Assembly: GCF_000208865.1 (NCBI RefSeq)
Contig: NC_018395.1
Location: 1,581,920 to 1,645,919, forward strand
DNA: 64,000 bases
Direction of reading: 5' to 3'
From: Neospora caninum Liverpool
Lineage: Eukaryota; Apicomplexa; Conoidasida; Eucoccidiorida; Sarcocystidae
Positions 50,118 through 62,300 of the stretch are shown here, piece after piece (the stretch's first letter is position 1; each line of letters begins with the position of its first letter). The position numbers were made by a program, and so were the translations under genes. Below the pieces are notes generated by a model that searched no databases, had not been told where the DNA came from, and saw only the letters and a list, made by a program, of their open reading frames with translations.

Positions 50118-50740
50118 TCTTTTGCAAAGGCCCCTTTCTCCCACTTTCACGAACTCGGGATACGCGCTGATTTTCCGTACACACAGTGTAAGTAAAGGCA
50201 CATGCAGGGCGCTTTATGCTTGCATGTGGTAAGTAACTAACTGGGTGAAACTTCTTTCCTGACATGCGCCGCGGTGATTGCAGGCTTCAGACGGGAAGAA
50301 AGAGAACCAGTTGTCCAAAGCAGCTCACGCATTTCAGGTGTCTTCCTAGCTAGACCTCTAGTATGGTCGACAAAATGTGCAGCAACCAGCTGCGGCAAGA
50401 TCACCAGCGAGCTCAGCTGGACTGGAAAAGCCAGTAGAGACTAAGGACACATTTAATGGGAAAGGGTCGTCGTCGCCTCACTTTTTTCTGACCCTCTGCC
50501 GATTGAAAATGTATCGTTGAACCCACCCTGTATCACAGGCTAGCTGCATGCACCTTGACTGTGGGCTTTTCTTCTTAGCCTTGCAGATCCTGTCTGTAAA
50601 AAAACACGGAGCCGTTGAAATTTAGCTAACGTTGTTCTACATTGCCACAGCGAATAGACTGGAGTTTGTTTCGCTTGAGGGGACGACCCAGGAAACCTCA
50701 TTTACCACATTGGTAACTAATTCTCTTTGTCCACACTCAG

Positions 50741-50855
50741 AGCAAACTTACATGAAGAAGGGGCTGAAGCAGTTGCCGGTACACGGATTGGCATAGCAAT
50801 GATGGCCGCAGACGTGCACTTAAGAGGAAAAGTAACGCAGCCAGACGTGTACAAG
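50741..50855 (+). pseudogene. Orphan serpin-like exon (reactive-loop hinge)
   Basis: A pyrimidine tract and acceptor (CTTTGTCCACACTCAG) precede a frame reading ANLHEEGAEAVAGTRIGIAM. This resembles the serpin hinge before the reactive-centre loop, where family members have N-E-E-G-T-E-A-A-A-A-T. A donor-like AAG/GTTCTG follows at 50856; without splicing the frame ends at 50912. I could not find the upstream serpin core or the downstream FxADHPF segment in the window, so a relic exon is more likely than a working gene. A coincidental match is possible. Confidence 0.4.
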
Positions 50856-53343
50856 GTTCTGTTTTGTACGAATGAAGTGGATCGGTGGTTTATACGTTCG
50901 TTGTGGCTGTGACACAGGCAACTCAGTGTTTTGATCCCGCGTAAAGAGGAGCGGCCCCTGTTACGTACTCCATGCCCCCACAAATCATGGCATGCCGTGG
51001 GAATCACGCTCGCAGTTGAAGGGACATGCTGGCAACCCCACGACGGACTGTCCCGGTCGCGTAGGGCGACCGAAGGCGCTACTTTTTAGGTGCGGTCACG
51101 ATGGAAGATTGCAGGCGTGAAGGCCCACTCGACTCGGCGCGAATCATACACGCAGGACAGACCCATTTTAATGTGGCGAAACTGAGAATGTCTAGATGAA
51201 GCAGCATCGGGCTGTACGGTGCAAGTTGCTCTGAATACGACCTGGCGCGTGGCGTCACCATTGCTCTTCATTCCTGAATACAGTGGAGAGGCGACGAGAC
51301 CAGATGCCTGACAGGCTCTCAGAGCAGGCTTTGGGTGGCCTAATCTCGGGAGTGTGATCGCAGTTTTCGCCCCTAACTTCTCGTAAATCGAGCGAACGCG
51401 ACCAATTTCCTGCTGGATTGCGACAGAGAGGAAACAGAATGCTTGAGTGTCTCAAAGTCATTCCCGCTTCAAAAGACTTTCGAGCGCCTGACTCGTTTCA
51501 GTTTCCCGCACATGGTACTACACGTCTCTTCTAACTCAGAGACTACTCACACTGGAAGAAGCCCTTTCTGTGGTGACGGGTACCAGCCGAATGTGATATA
51601 TTTCCTCATGCGTATTAGCCGCAATAACTGGTGTGCTCGGGCAAGACACTTTTTACGGTGTTACATGTGGACCAACGACTATTGTATACAGCCGGACATG
51701 CTGCACGTTTTCTGCGCAGGCAGAGACAAAGGAGATCTGCACAAGAGCTTAAGAGAGTTTCCTAATGAAAAACAGCGTTGGAAAGCGAACGTGAACGGCA
51801 GTTGCCTCTTCCGATCGGCTTGTACTTGAGGCCACTTACTTACCCACGGGAGACAGGGTGTTTGCCCTCGCCAACAGCGTCTCGGTCTTCCTTGCCGGCG
51901 GATTACCTCACGAAACCGACATTCCCGATTTTTTCGGGTAGTTGCCGGTTTTTTACCGACTCGCTTGTGCCAATTTGTGATATGCTTCAGATTTGCTGCG
52001 TCGTTGTTGCGAGATTTTTTCAGTCTCTCCCGTGCTTGCTGCGAGGACTGGCGTAAGTTTTGTTCCTCAAGTCTTGTCTACGGGCACTAGACGCACTGCA
52101 CGGTGCCTCCGAGTGACCTCCCTCCAAAAAAGCGGTACGTCCCTTCTTATTTGACTCCCCTTTCTTTTCCGATCACTTGCACGTTTCGCGTACTCTCCCG
52201 CTCGTCCCTTGTGTGAAAATGGCCATCCTGCTTTTTATCCGCTCTCTTTTGCCGCTGGATGGGGCTCCGCCGGACGGAGTGTCACGACACTTAGCAAGCG
52301 GTCAACGCCTTGTTGAAAAGAGAGGCACTGCGGAAAAAGGACAAGGCGTCAATGTGTCTCGTTTGCATTCTCTAGCCATATGTAACTGTTCGTTGGCACG
52401 TTGGCTGGCGGTGCGTCACTGCCGGTTCCTGCTCGAGCTACTTCATTTGCTATGCCGGTTCAGTCTCTTGCGCACCGGAAAACGTGCCGTAATGGACTAA
52501 AAGGACCGTTCAATTCTCTGCCATATATCGTGCGCTCAACTTCTGCCGTCCGCCTGTCAGGACTGGCCGTCCTTTTTCACCTCGCTGTCCTGTTCCCGCG
52601 CTCTGGCCTCAGCATGCTTTCCTTGGATTGAGCCATGTAGGCGGCAGCAGCGGTCCTGCGGCATTGCGAGGGAATGGGGAGAGCACCTGTTTCCTCATTT
52701 TCCGCGGCGTAGCAGATATGTCCGTTGTCTCTTGGGATGCGTGCTCTGTGCTCTCGTTCACGAGTTGTAGGCGCGCAACTGGAAACTTTTGCGGTCACGG
52801 GTCTCACTGGCCTTTCCAGGTCACTCTCTGTGTTTAACACTTTCTTCCCTCGCCACTCATCCTCCCTTGTTTCTGTCACACTTCCAGTCAGCATTTAGAT
52901 GCTGGAGGTTGTGTTTCGGTGCGTGTCTGGCGTTTTCTCAGGAGCGCCGGAAAAAGGAGAGAGCTAGGGGCGGGAGAGGAGAAAAATGAAGTGCGGAAGC
53001 GAAAATGTGACCCGCGTTGATTTCGCCTCCTCCTGCCGCCTGGTCGGTTCCCCCGTTGGTCTCCCCGCTTTCGTCCTCCCTCTCCCGGTCGTCTCCTCGG
53101 TTCTTTCAAGAAAATGGAGAGACTGGAAGTCCAACGGTCCTCTGGCACGCCTCCGTGTGGGGAAAGCCCGAAGATCCTAACCAGTACCACCGGTTCTTCG
53201 AACGGCCTCTGGGTTTATACGCCGCCTTCTTTTTTCGACGCCTCGCTTCCTGGCAAAAACATCGAACCCCTTTCTCCTTTTTCTCATGTCTTCATTAACC
53301 GTGTAGGTTGCTCGCTCTCGCGACATTTTGAGCGCCCGGCAAA

Positions 53344-56300
53344 ATGACGTTCTTCGGGTCAGCCCTGGCGGAGGTTCCTGTCTCCGTGACTGGAGCAACC
53401 CGCGACTCCCCGTCCCCAGCGTCGCCTTCTCGTCACCCTCCCTCTTCTCTCTCGGTGACCTGGCCAAGAAAGCGCACTCTTCCCGCGCCTTGTGTTTTTG
53501 CCCGAAGCTGCGCAGGCGTCGAGGGTGGCACCAGTTCTGCGATGAGAGGAAGCACGCCTGAGGAGTCTCTCGGCTTTTTCGAAGGGTCCGCAAGTGCGCG
53601 CGGGGGGTCGCGGAGACAGCGGCCGCGGCCGGAGACTCGTGAACAGCCTCCTCTTTCAGAGAGACAGCGTCTTGCGCGTGAGAGAAGAGTGCTGGCTTCA
53701 ATGGAGCGAGACCCGTTTGGCGAAAGGCAAAAAGACGTGGGGAAGGCTGTGCGCGAACGCTATGTGGGACTTGAGACACAGGACGACCTCTGGCGGGGAC
53801 GCCCCGTCTTGCCACGCCCACGGCTCGCCCCTCTGTTCGTCCCTGGAACAGTCCCTGACGGACCTGCTGCTGCTGTGCTGCCCCGCACGCCGCATCGCAG
53901 CGCGGTGATACGCTGCATCCGTGGCCCCTTTGAAGGCCGCTTTTTCTATTTGAACAAAGGAAAGAAAGGAGACATTTTTGGAGGCCGAAGAGACCGTCGA
54001 GAAGTGACCATGTACATTGAGCATGCCGGGCTCAGCCCCGCTCACGCCCAGCTTTTCGAGGAAACAGGCGACAGCGACCGGCCCAGGGAAGACTCGCTGG
54101 CGCTTCGCGACCTCAACAGTGCGACAGGTACGCGAGAGAGAAGCTTCTATGGGGAACGAAGGACACTCTTGCGGGGGTCGGAACACCTCGCCGAGGTGGA
54201 GATCAAGACTCGCGCAACACTGGGGAACATGTCAGAGAAGAACAGTCTGCCAGGGTGAACGGGGGCCGGACCTGCGGTTCCCGTTTCAGCTGTTTGAGAA
54301 TTATGAGCTCTCGTGTTCCTGTCTCCAGACGAAACGCGCCTGCTGCATCTGGCCCTCAATCCTCAGGCATCTAGAGATCTACAGCGACCTAAATGCCTAC
54401 CGTTGTCACCTCCCTGGCTGTGTCACGTTCACTTCTTCGAAGGCGATATTTCACTGCATGCACGCTGGCATAGCGACTCGAATTTTCACAGACACACGCA
54501 AAAACATCGCACGAGTTCCCTCGTCTCTCTGTCCTCAGGCACGTGGGCGCGTCTCAGGTGGGACCGCCCGACGCCAGTCTGCTCTCTGTCAGATTGCGAG
54601 GCCTCCGCTCCGTCCCCGCTGCACAGCAGAAGCCAGTCTGCATGCGGAAACAGTCCGACAACTGATTCTTCCGCCTCTCCTTCCCCCATACTGACGTATT
54701 CTTCGCCTGACTGCACGCAGCGAGCTTGCCTCTCCGTCGCGCCGCAGTTAACCCAACCAGGAAACGTTTTGCCTGCTGCGCCGTCGAGTCGCTCTGTCCC
54801 CTGTCAGTTCCTGTTGTTTCAGGGGACGCTGCTGAGACTCTGCAGAGGCGGCCCGCTGTCTCCGTGGGATGCTTTCGACGAATTCCTCAAGGCCTTTGAG
54901 TTGTCGCATTTGAGGGACAGAATTTTAAGGGCGCTCCAACTTCAGTGCCGCTGTTCTCTGGAGCGCAGACAAGAACAGTCGCCTTTCTCGCGTAGCTCGT
55001 CGGCCTCGACGGCGTCTTTCCAACATTTCCCGGCCTCCGCGGGAAGAATCCGGTGTCACTCAAGAGACCAGGACAAGGCGCTACAGCCGATCACAACCGG
55101 CGAGAGCCCATCTTCTTCCTCTCCTGTTTTGTGTGCGAGGCGAGAAGATACCTGTCACTTCCAGGGGACGGGGCGGCGAGAGCAGACAAACTCGTTTCCT
55201 GCGTCTTTCTCTTCCGCCGGTGTTTCCGATCCTTCTTCTGACTCCCGGCGTAACCGGGGCTTTTGCCCGCGGTGTATGTACAGCCCTTTAGACCGGCTTG
55301 CCGAGGCGAGCCCGGCGTGCCTCTTGGCGTCCCTTCAGAGTACCTGTCGCCGGAAAAGGAAGATCACTCAAGACTGCGGCCAGGCTGTCGAGCCGGAGTC
55401 TGCGTCGCCTGCGTCTTGTCCGTCGGCTGCCTCTGCTTCCGTCTCCATTCCTGCTTTCCCCTTTTCTTCTCTCTTTCTGTCTTTGCGTGCTTCTGCGACG
55501 TCGTCGATTCCTTCACCTGCATCGCTTCCACGCCCGGCTTCTGCTTCAACTCCTCGCAGCCCCTTCCCTTTAGGCTCGAGGAACCTTGCTCGTGAGGGCT
55601 TAGAGGACTGGCGTCATTCTGCGACGGGTCAGTCCTCCCGCAGTGGAAAGTTTCCAGCAGACGTCTCGCCCTGGGACACGAGGGACCGCCGAGAAATCGG
55701 AGCAGAGCGGGAGGCGTCTGGACGCGAAGGTCCAGGGACAGGCGGCAGGGCAGTCGGAGAATGTGGCGACAGCGTCGAGACAAGAAAGGGGAGCGCCAAA
55801 GCCCACGGGGCTACTTCTTCAGGGCCAAGGGAAAAACCGAGTGTGGAAGGAGACTGTTGTGCGTCGCCTGCTGGGCGCGTCCCCTGGTCTGCCTCCTCGG
55901 AAGCCTGCCCGTCGCATTTTTTGCCAGCGCTCTGTCAGCGCGGAAAATCGGAAGCAGAGGCGGTGCGGCACGAAGAACAGAAATCCGGAGACGAAGAGGA
56001 AGTGACTTATGAGGATCTTCTCAAGTGGAAGCTTGCATGCAGAACGCTGCCTCAGTACCTGCCTCTTGAGATAAAGAGTCGGTCTTTGCTGGTTTTCGAC
56101 GACGCCTCTGGAGCCTTGCTAGGACAGGTGTCTTGGACGGGTGCTCTCCTGCTTCCGTCTTCGCTTTCATCGTTTCCTGTCCAGCCTCTACCCCCCTCTT
56201 CCACGCACAGTGTCACTCCTTCGTGTCCCTCCGAATCGTCTCCGATCCCCACCTTCTGTCCCTCCCCCGGCTCTTCGGCCTCTTCGTATTCTGCCTTTCT

Positions 56301-59300
56301 TAGCCCGCTGCCTCCGAGGCCGTTCGACATGAGAAGGGAAGAACGCGCGGACGCGGCACGAAAGCCCCAGTCTCTGTCTCGAGGGTCTGCGACCGCTTCG
56401 ACAGGTGCGCTCTTCTCTGGCAGGACTAAGGCCAATCTCTCTCTCCAGGCATCTTCTCCACAGAGACCGAGTGTGGGGAAAGGCAACTCGTTTTCTGCGG
56501 CCTCGTTGGTCTCAGCGGGTGCGGGGACAAAGAGAGAGAAGCGCAGGGATAGCGACAACAAAAGAAGGAGAGAGGAGACAACAGAGTGTGTGTCCAGCGA
56601 CGACCCGAACACGAAGGGGGATGAGGGCGTGATGGCGGGGAGTCGCGACTGTGCAGGGAAGCCTGCTAGCTATTCGTCGAAGACCCGAACATTTAGAGAG
56701 GGATGTCTTCTTTCCGCCCGTGCTGACGAGATGAACACTGAGAATGCTCGTGACGCGCGAGTATCCGACAAAACAGGCATTCTTCTACAGGTGCGTGTCG
56801 AGCTTTCGAGGGAGCACGAGGAGACACAGGAGACGAACGAGTGTGGCGTCTCTGGCGCAAGAATCCCTCTGCTGCCTCTCACTGCGGACGCAGAGAACAC
56901 GCAGCGCCTCCTGGAAACACTCGTGCCGCATGCAGTTTCCGCTGGTTCCAGGAAGGGAGCGCAATCGGTGGACCTCGACCCTCTTTTCCCTGGCGTCGGC
57001 CCCGTGTCGTCGGGGCGAAGAAGCGCGCCGCCGACCAGCCTCGGAGAGAATGGCGGCGAAAAAGGTGCGGAGGAAGACGGAGAGGAGCGGGCGCTATGCA
57101 AGAACCGAAAAGCCCACACAAAGGAAGAACAAGAGGAGGTAAACGAACAGACGGAGGGCTGTGGGGCAGCAGGAAACGCGAAGAGGAACGCTGGGAGAAC
57201 TGGTAGCCTCGAGCGAGTCGCGTGTCCAGAGTCGTCGGTTCCTCTTCTTTCTTCCGTTTCGCTCTCTGACGTTGCAGTGCAACATGAGTCGCTGACGCGT
57301 CGGCCCCCACCCTTCCAGCAGTTGCCTTCTTCCCGACTGTGCAGAGTTCAGTTGCAGGGTGTCGAGACAGATCCTCTTGGGAGATCACCTGCTCGTTTTT
57401 CTTCCGATCCGCTGTCTCCTTCGACTTCCTCAGCTTCGGCCGAGCCGAACGGTGCTTCCTCCCGTGCTCTCTTGTGTTCACGAGTCGCGCCGCCTACACG
57501 GGGCACAAGGGATTTCCTCCTCTCTTCTCTTTCTCTGTCTGCCTCCTCGGCCTCCTGTCCGCTGAGCTCAGCGCCTTCCTGGTCTTCTTCCGACCTGCCT
57601 GTAGCCTCGCGATCGCGCGCGCGCCTCCCTCCCTTTCCACCCATCTACGAAGAACCAAAAAACAGGGAAGAAGCGACGCTTCGCGAGCTCGCAACGGCCC
57701 ATTTGCGGCTCGCGGAGACCAAGGGGCCCCGGCCGCCGCAGAAGAGCGGAGACGGGACTGGAAGCGAAGCTGCAACCCGAGAAGGGGAGGAGACAAAACG
57801 AGGCCGCGCACAAAAGGGCGATCAAGAAGGCGGAGTCAGAAAGATGGCCGAGGTCGGAGAAGACGCGGGAGAAGAGCGCAGCGACGAAGGCCAGGAGAGA
57901 ACCGAGAGCAGTGTCATCGACGGCATCCACAGAGTTAGGACCAGTGCAGACGAGAAGAAAGAAGAGAAAACAGAGGAAGAAGAGAAAACAGAGAAAAAAG
58001 AGAGCGAGGCAAGTGACGCGATGTGCACTCATGCAGACAAGCTTTTCGCACCCGAGAGCGGTACCCAACGACACAGACGCCCCGTCTCTCTTCACACCTC
58101 TTTGTTATGGAAGAGCGGAATCGCGTCGTGCCCGCCATCATCTCTCTTAAGTGGACGCGAGACGAACGGCGTGCGCGTGGATGGTCTGTCTACAAGGGAA
58201 CAAAAGGTCAAAGTGCTTACCGGTCTCGGTTCGTCGCGGCCTGCTTCCTTTCGTGGCCAAGAGCGAAGGAGAGAAGAACTCAGCAGCCCTTTTCCCTCGC
58301 ATTCTTCTCCGTGTTCGTCCTCCCTTTTCCGTCTACCTGCTTCGTCGTCTTCCCGTCTCGGCTCGACGGCACACTGCGTGTCGTTTCCCTTCCCAGCTGA
58401 CGCTTCTTCTTTCCTTCTCTCTTTCGTCGGAATGCGACAGGCGCAGGCGGCAGGCGAGCCTGGATCGAGGGTAGAGGCGGACGGGCAGAACGTTCACTCG
58501 CAGTCGCTTCCCGCGCCTGCCGCCCCTGTGTCGAGCAGAGGCGGAGACGCGGAGAGAGGTGGAGACAGAGAAGAGGGGGACAAAGATGCAAGAGGCGAGA
58601 GGCAGACAGCAGAACAGCACGAGGCGGGCGATCTGGACAAGCGTGAGACGGGCGATCTGGACCAGCGTGAGACGGGCGATCTGGACCAGCGTGAGACGGG
58701 CGATCTGGACAAGCGTGAGACGGGCGATCTGGACCAGCGTGAGACGGGCGATCTGGACCAGCGTGAGACGGGCGATCTGGACCAGCGTGAGACGGGCGAT
58801 CTGGACAAGCGTGAGACGGGCGATCTGGACCAGCGTGAGGCGGGCGATCTGGACCAGCGTGAGGCGGACCAAGAGAAAGAAGGCCCCTCGTCGTCTGCCG
58901 CTGGTGGTGCAAGTCCGGCCGCGGTGGCAAAGGGAGGGGAGCGGCGAGAAGAACACGAATCGCGACAAATGGTGCACGTCACGTGGCACGGGAGCCCTCC
59001 CGCCTCGCTGATTTCGGAACAGCGCGGCAAGAAAGAGGCAGCCGAGAGGAAGAACTGTGAGTCGGAGCCTGCAGGGAACGAAGGAACGTGCCGTGGAGAG
59101 ACACGCCGTTCCTGTCATCCCTGTTCCGCCTCGTCCCCTTCCTCGCCGTCAGCTGTCTCCTGCTCTCCCGCCGTGTTGCCTCCCCTGTCCGGTTCTTCGG
59201 TCGGGTCTGTTCTTTGGCCGGAAGGTCGGCGAGGCGACAGAGAGAGAAGGCCCGAGCACGACGAATCGCCGGAACGGCGGCAAAGCACAGAGGAGACGGA

Positions 59301-62300
59301 GAGGCGGGAATGTGGGAGGACTGAACACGGAGGGGTGAGGAATAGCATGGAGGCTCGGATCGACATAGGCCCCGGCCGAGAAGCCAGCGAAAGATCCCCC
59401 GTCTCTCTAGCTTGTGGAGCGTCTGTTTCTTTTTCTGCATCTCGCGCTGCTCTGTCTCCGTTCCCCGCTGTCTCTTCGGCGCCCCGTCGGTCTTCGTCTC
59501 CGGCCTCTGTCCCCTCTCGGCTCGTCGCTCTGAGCAGACCTGGTCCCGCGTTTTCTTTTCTGCGATCTTCCCCTGCGGCGCTGCCCCTCCCAGAGCCTGT
59601 CGGCAGAGAACGCGGTAAGGACGGGAGCAGAGAGGGAGGGCGCGCGATCGCGGGACGCGACAGCGAGAGAGACAAAGAAGACGGCGAGGCAGACTCAGGG
59701 TCGGAAGAAGGCCAAACGGTGCTGAAGAGCGCGGGAGTTGAGGCGGGGCTTGGTGAGGCAGAAGCGAGCGGCGCATCTAATGCCACTAACAAGAGAGGAA
59801 AGGGATTCGTGATGAGAAGAGACGGGACGAAAAGCGGGAGGGCCTGCGCCTGTCTCTCGTCTTCACTCGGAACAGAGAACATTGGGGAGGTCGGTCCCGA
59901 AGACAAAGATCGCGTCTCCAGCGTCGTCTACCCTTTCTTTTCTCGTCTGCGGAAGACAGGGTGGACCCCTCTCCGTCGTTTTGTCTCTTCACCCTTCTCT
60001 TCCTCACCGTCTCTGTCTCCGGCTTCTCTGGACGCGTCTCCTCTTCCTGCACTCCAGTCTCCGCTTCGTCGCTCTGCTTTCCCGCGGTTCCTCGTCTCTC
60101 CCGCCCTTCTTTCCACGAGTGCGAGCGGCTCGGCCTCTTCCTCGTCTCCGCGCGCAAGTCTCGCATCTGAAGAGAACGGGAAAAAAGAGAAGCGGCGACT
60201 CCTTTCTTCCCTGCAAGACAGGCGAGACGACGAGAAGAGGAGGAAGCGCGCGTCGGGGCGAGACGAGGCCGAAGAGAAGGCCGGGGAGGAAGAAACTCCG
60301 AACGGTGGGGAGGACGGAGAGACGCAGGAGCAGCGTGGAAGAGAGGAACGGCGACAAAGTCGGGGGGAAGCAGGAAGGGAACAGAGCAGTCGCGAGGAAA
60401 GTGGCGAAGAGGCGATGAAGAACTCCGAGACGTGTGCGGGATCAGTGTCTGGCGAGGTGTCGAAGACGCACGTGGAAAGGAATCTGCCCGAAGAAGGGGA
60501 CCCTGAGGAGCATGGCAGAGACAACGAAGACGCAGAGAGAGAACGGACGCTGGCCCGCAGCGAAGAACAGACGGATCACGAAGTTGAAGAGAGAAACCGT
60601 GCGTGTACAGATGAAGAAGACGGAACCATTCCATCGGAGATGCTCAATCTGTACGAAGATGGCAGAATCGGAAGCAGCGGCAGAGGAGCACGGCCGCGCA
60701 GTGTCCACGCTCGCGACTTGTATTCCGTCCTGCCTAGCTCTTTGGCTTTCCTCCCGACTTCGCCGTTCCCTTCTGCCGTGTCTCTCTCTTCTCTTCCTCG
60801 TTCTTCTCCGCTTCATGGATGCAACGGCGTCTCTCTCGGCGTCCTCGGAGAGACGTTCAGGCTCGGTGGAGACGGTCAGGGAGGAGACTGCAGGCTGCCC
60901 AGCCTAGGAGGCGCATGCACGCGACGGAGCCGACCCACAGCGGACGGCCCCAGCGCGCCGGAGTCAGAAAGCAGCCACCAAAGAGAAGAGGCAACGAGAG
61001 GAACGCACTGGAGACAAGAAGCTGGAAAAGGTGCATACGAAAGTGAGGACCCGCGAGAAGCGGATGCAGGAGTTGGGAGAAGTGGACACAGCCGCACCGA
61101 GGACAAGGGTCAGGGTGTCTCGTCACTTCATCTCGAGGCGCTGTGGCGCGACACCGATGTCGCAGAAGAAGGAAGGGAGGAAAGGAACGCAGACGCTACC
61201 TTTGTCGGTACCCACCTTTGTCGCACAGGCTTGATAGAACGGGAAAGGCGAACGCATGCAGACGCGACCCCTGTTCCCAGAGTGCTCGGCCGTTTCTCCT
61301 CGCCACAGGCCTCAGAAGGTTTGGATACCGCCACGTTTGCAGCTTCGTCTCGTCCTTCGCGTTTGCCTTCCTGTTCTTTCTCGGCCTTCGTGTCTTCTTC
61401 GTCGGGGTGCATGCGGTCTGCGCGCGACGACCAGGCGGACGAATGTCGGAGACGTGGAGCAGGCAGGGGCGACGGAGAGGGGGCGACGAAGCCGGGTTTT
61501 TTTGCGTCCTCGCGGCGTCCAACTCTCGAATTTCTTGCTGACGAAGCGGGAACAGACGCGAGACAAGTCACGGCAAAGGACGAAAAACGCGAATCCGACA
61601 CAGACAGAGAGGAAACGGCAGGGGAGGACGGCGACTCGGAAGAAAACGCTGCGTGTGCATCGACGGGGGACACCGAGTTTCTCTGCCACCCTCCTGTCGG
61701 CATTTCTGTCCCTGCATTCCAAGTAGCCCGACGAAGAACTGCGGGGAAAGGCGAATGCCATAGAGAAGGCAGAAGGGAAGGAACCGAAGAGGCTCGGGGA
61801 GCGGAGGCGAAAAGATGTGGAGACAACCGACAGATCCGTGAAGCGACGGAAGACGCAGAAACGAGAAGAAGTGAAGACGAAAGTGCTGACCTGGAAAAGG
61901 GCCAACCATGCCAACAGCGACAAGACACGAACAACGGCCAGAAGCAAGGCAAGGAAGTCGACAGTGGAAATCGAGGAGCGGGCGGAGAAGACGGGGAAGA
62001 GTTCCAGAAGGGGGAGGAAGAACGGCCGATTTCGGCAGAAGCAGGAGACGAGAGACGCGGACTGCCAGAGAGCTCTACCTCGAGCTTGCAATCCCCCCTT
62101 CCTCCTACTGTCGACTCGCGTCTTCAAGACGGTTGCGAGCTCTCGCTCTTCGCCGCTTCTCCGTCTTCTTCTTCCTCATCCTCCCCTCCGTCTTCTTCCT
62201 CTTGCGTGCCTTTCTCCTCTTTTCATCTCGCTTTGTCTCTTCGTCTCGACAGCTTTCCCGCCCCCTCCCAGTCTCTTCAGACGCAGACTGAGGATTCTGG

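Larger units (their letters stand above)
48530..53343. other. Region without an intact gene between two plus-strand genes
   Basis: The left end must be the 3' untranslated region of the secretory gene and the right end the promoter and 5' untranslated region of the FHA gene. It contains a mitochondrial cytochrome b fragment (49637-49729), a very AT-rich patch near 49.92-50.04 kb, the second copy of a dispersed repeat (50070) and an orphan serpin-like exon (50741-50855). The 210-codon open frame 49231-49863 overlaps the mitochondrial piece in another frame and has no protein-like features. From 51.0 to 53.3 kb I see only short overlapping frames. Confidence 0.55.

Noticed and set aside
58627..58866. 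CRISPR-like array
   Set aside because: The units are contiguous without spacers and encode an octapeptide in a long open frame; eukaryotic coding minisatellite.
58333..59118. Minus-strand gene with LTLVQIAR repeats
   Set aside because: Antisense shadow of the 24-bp repeat in the FHA gene.
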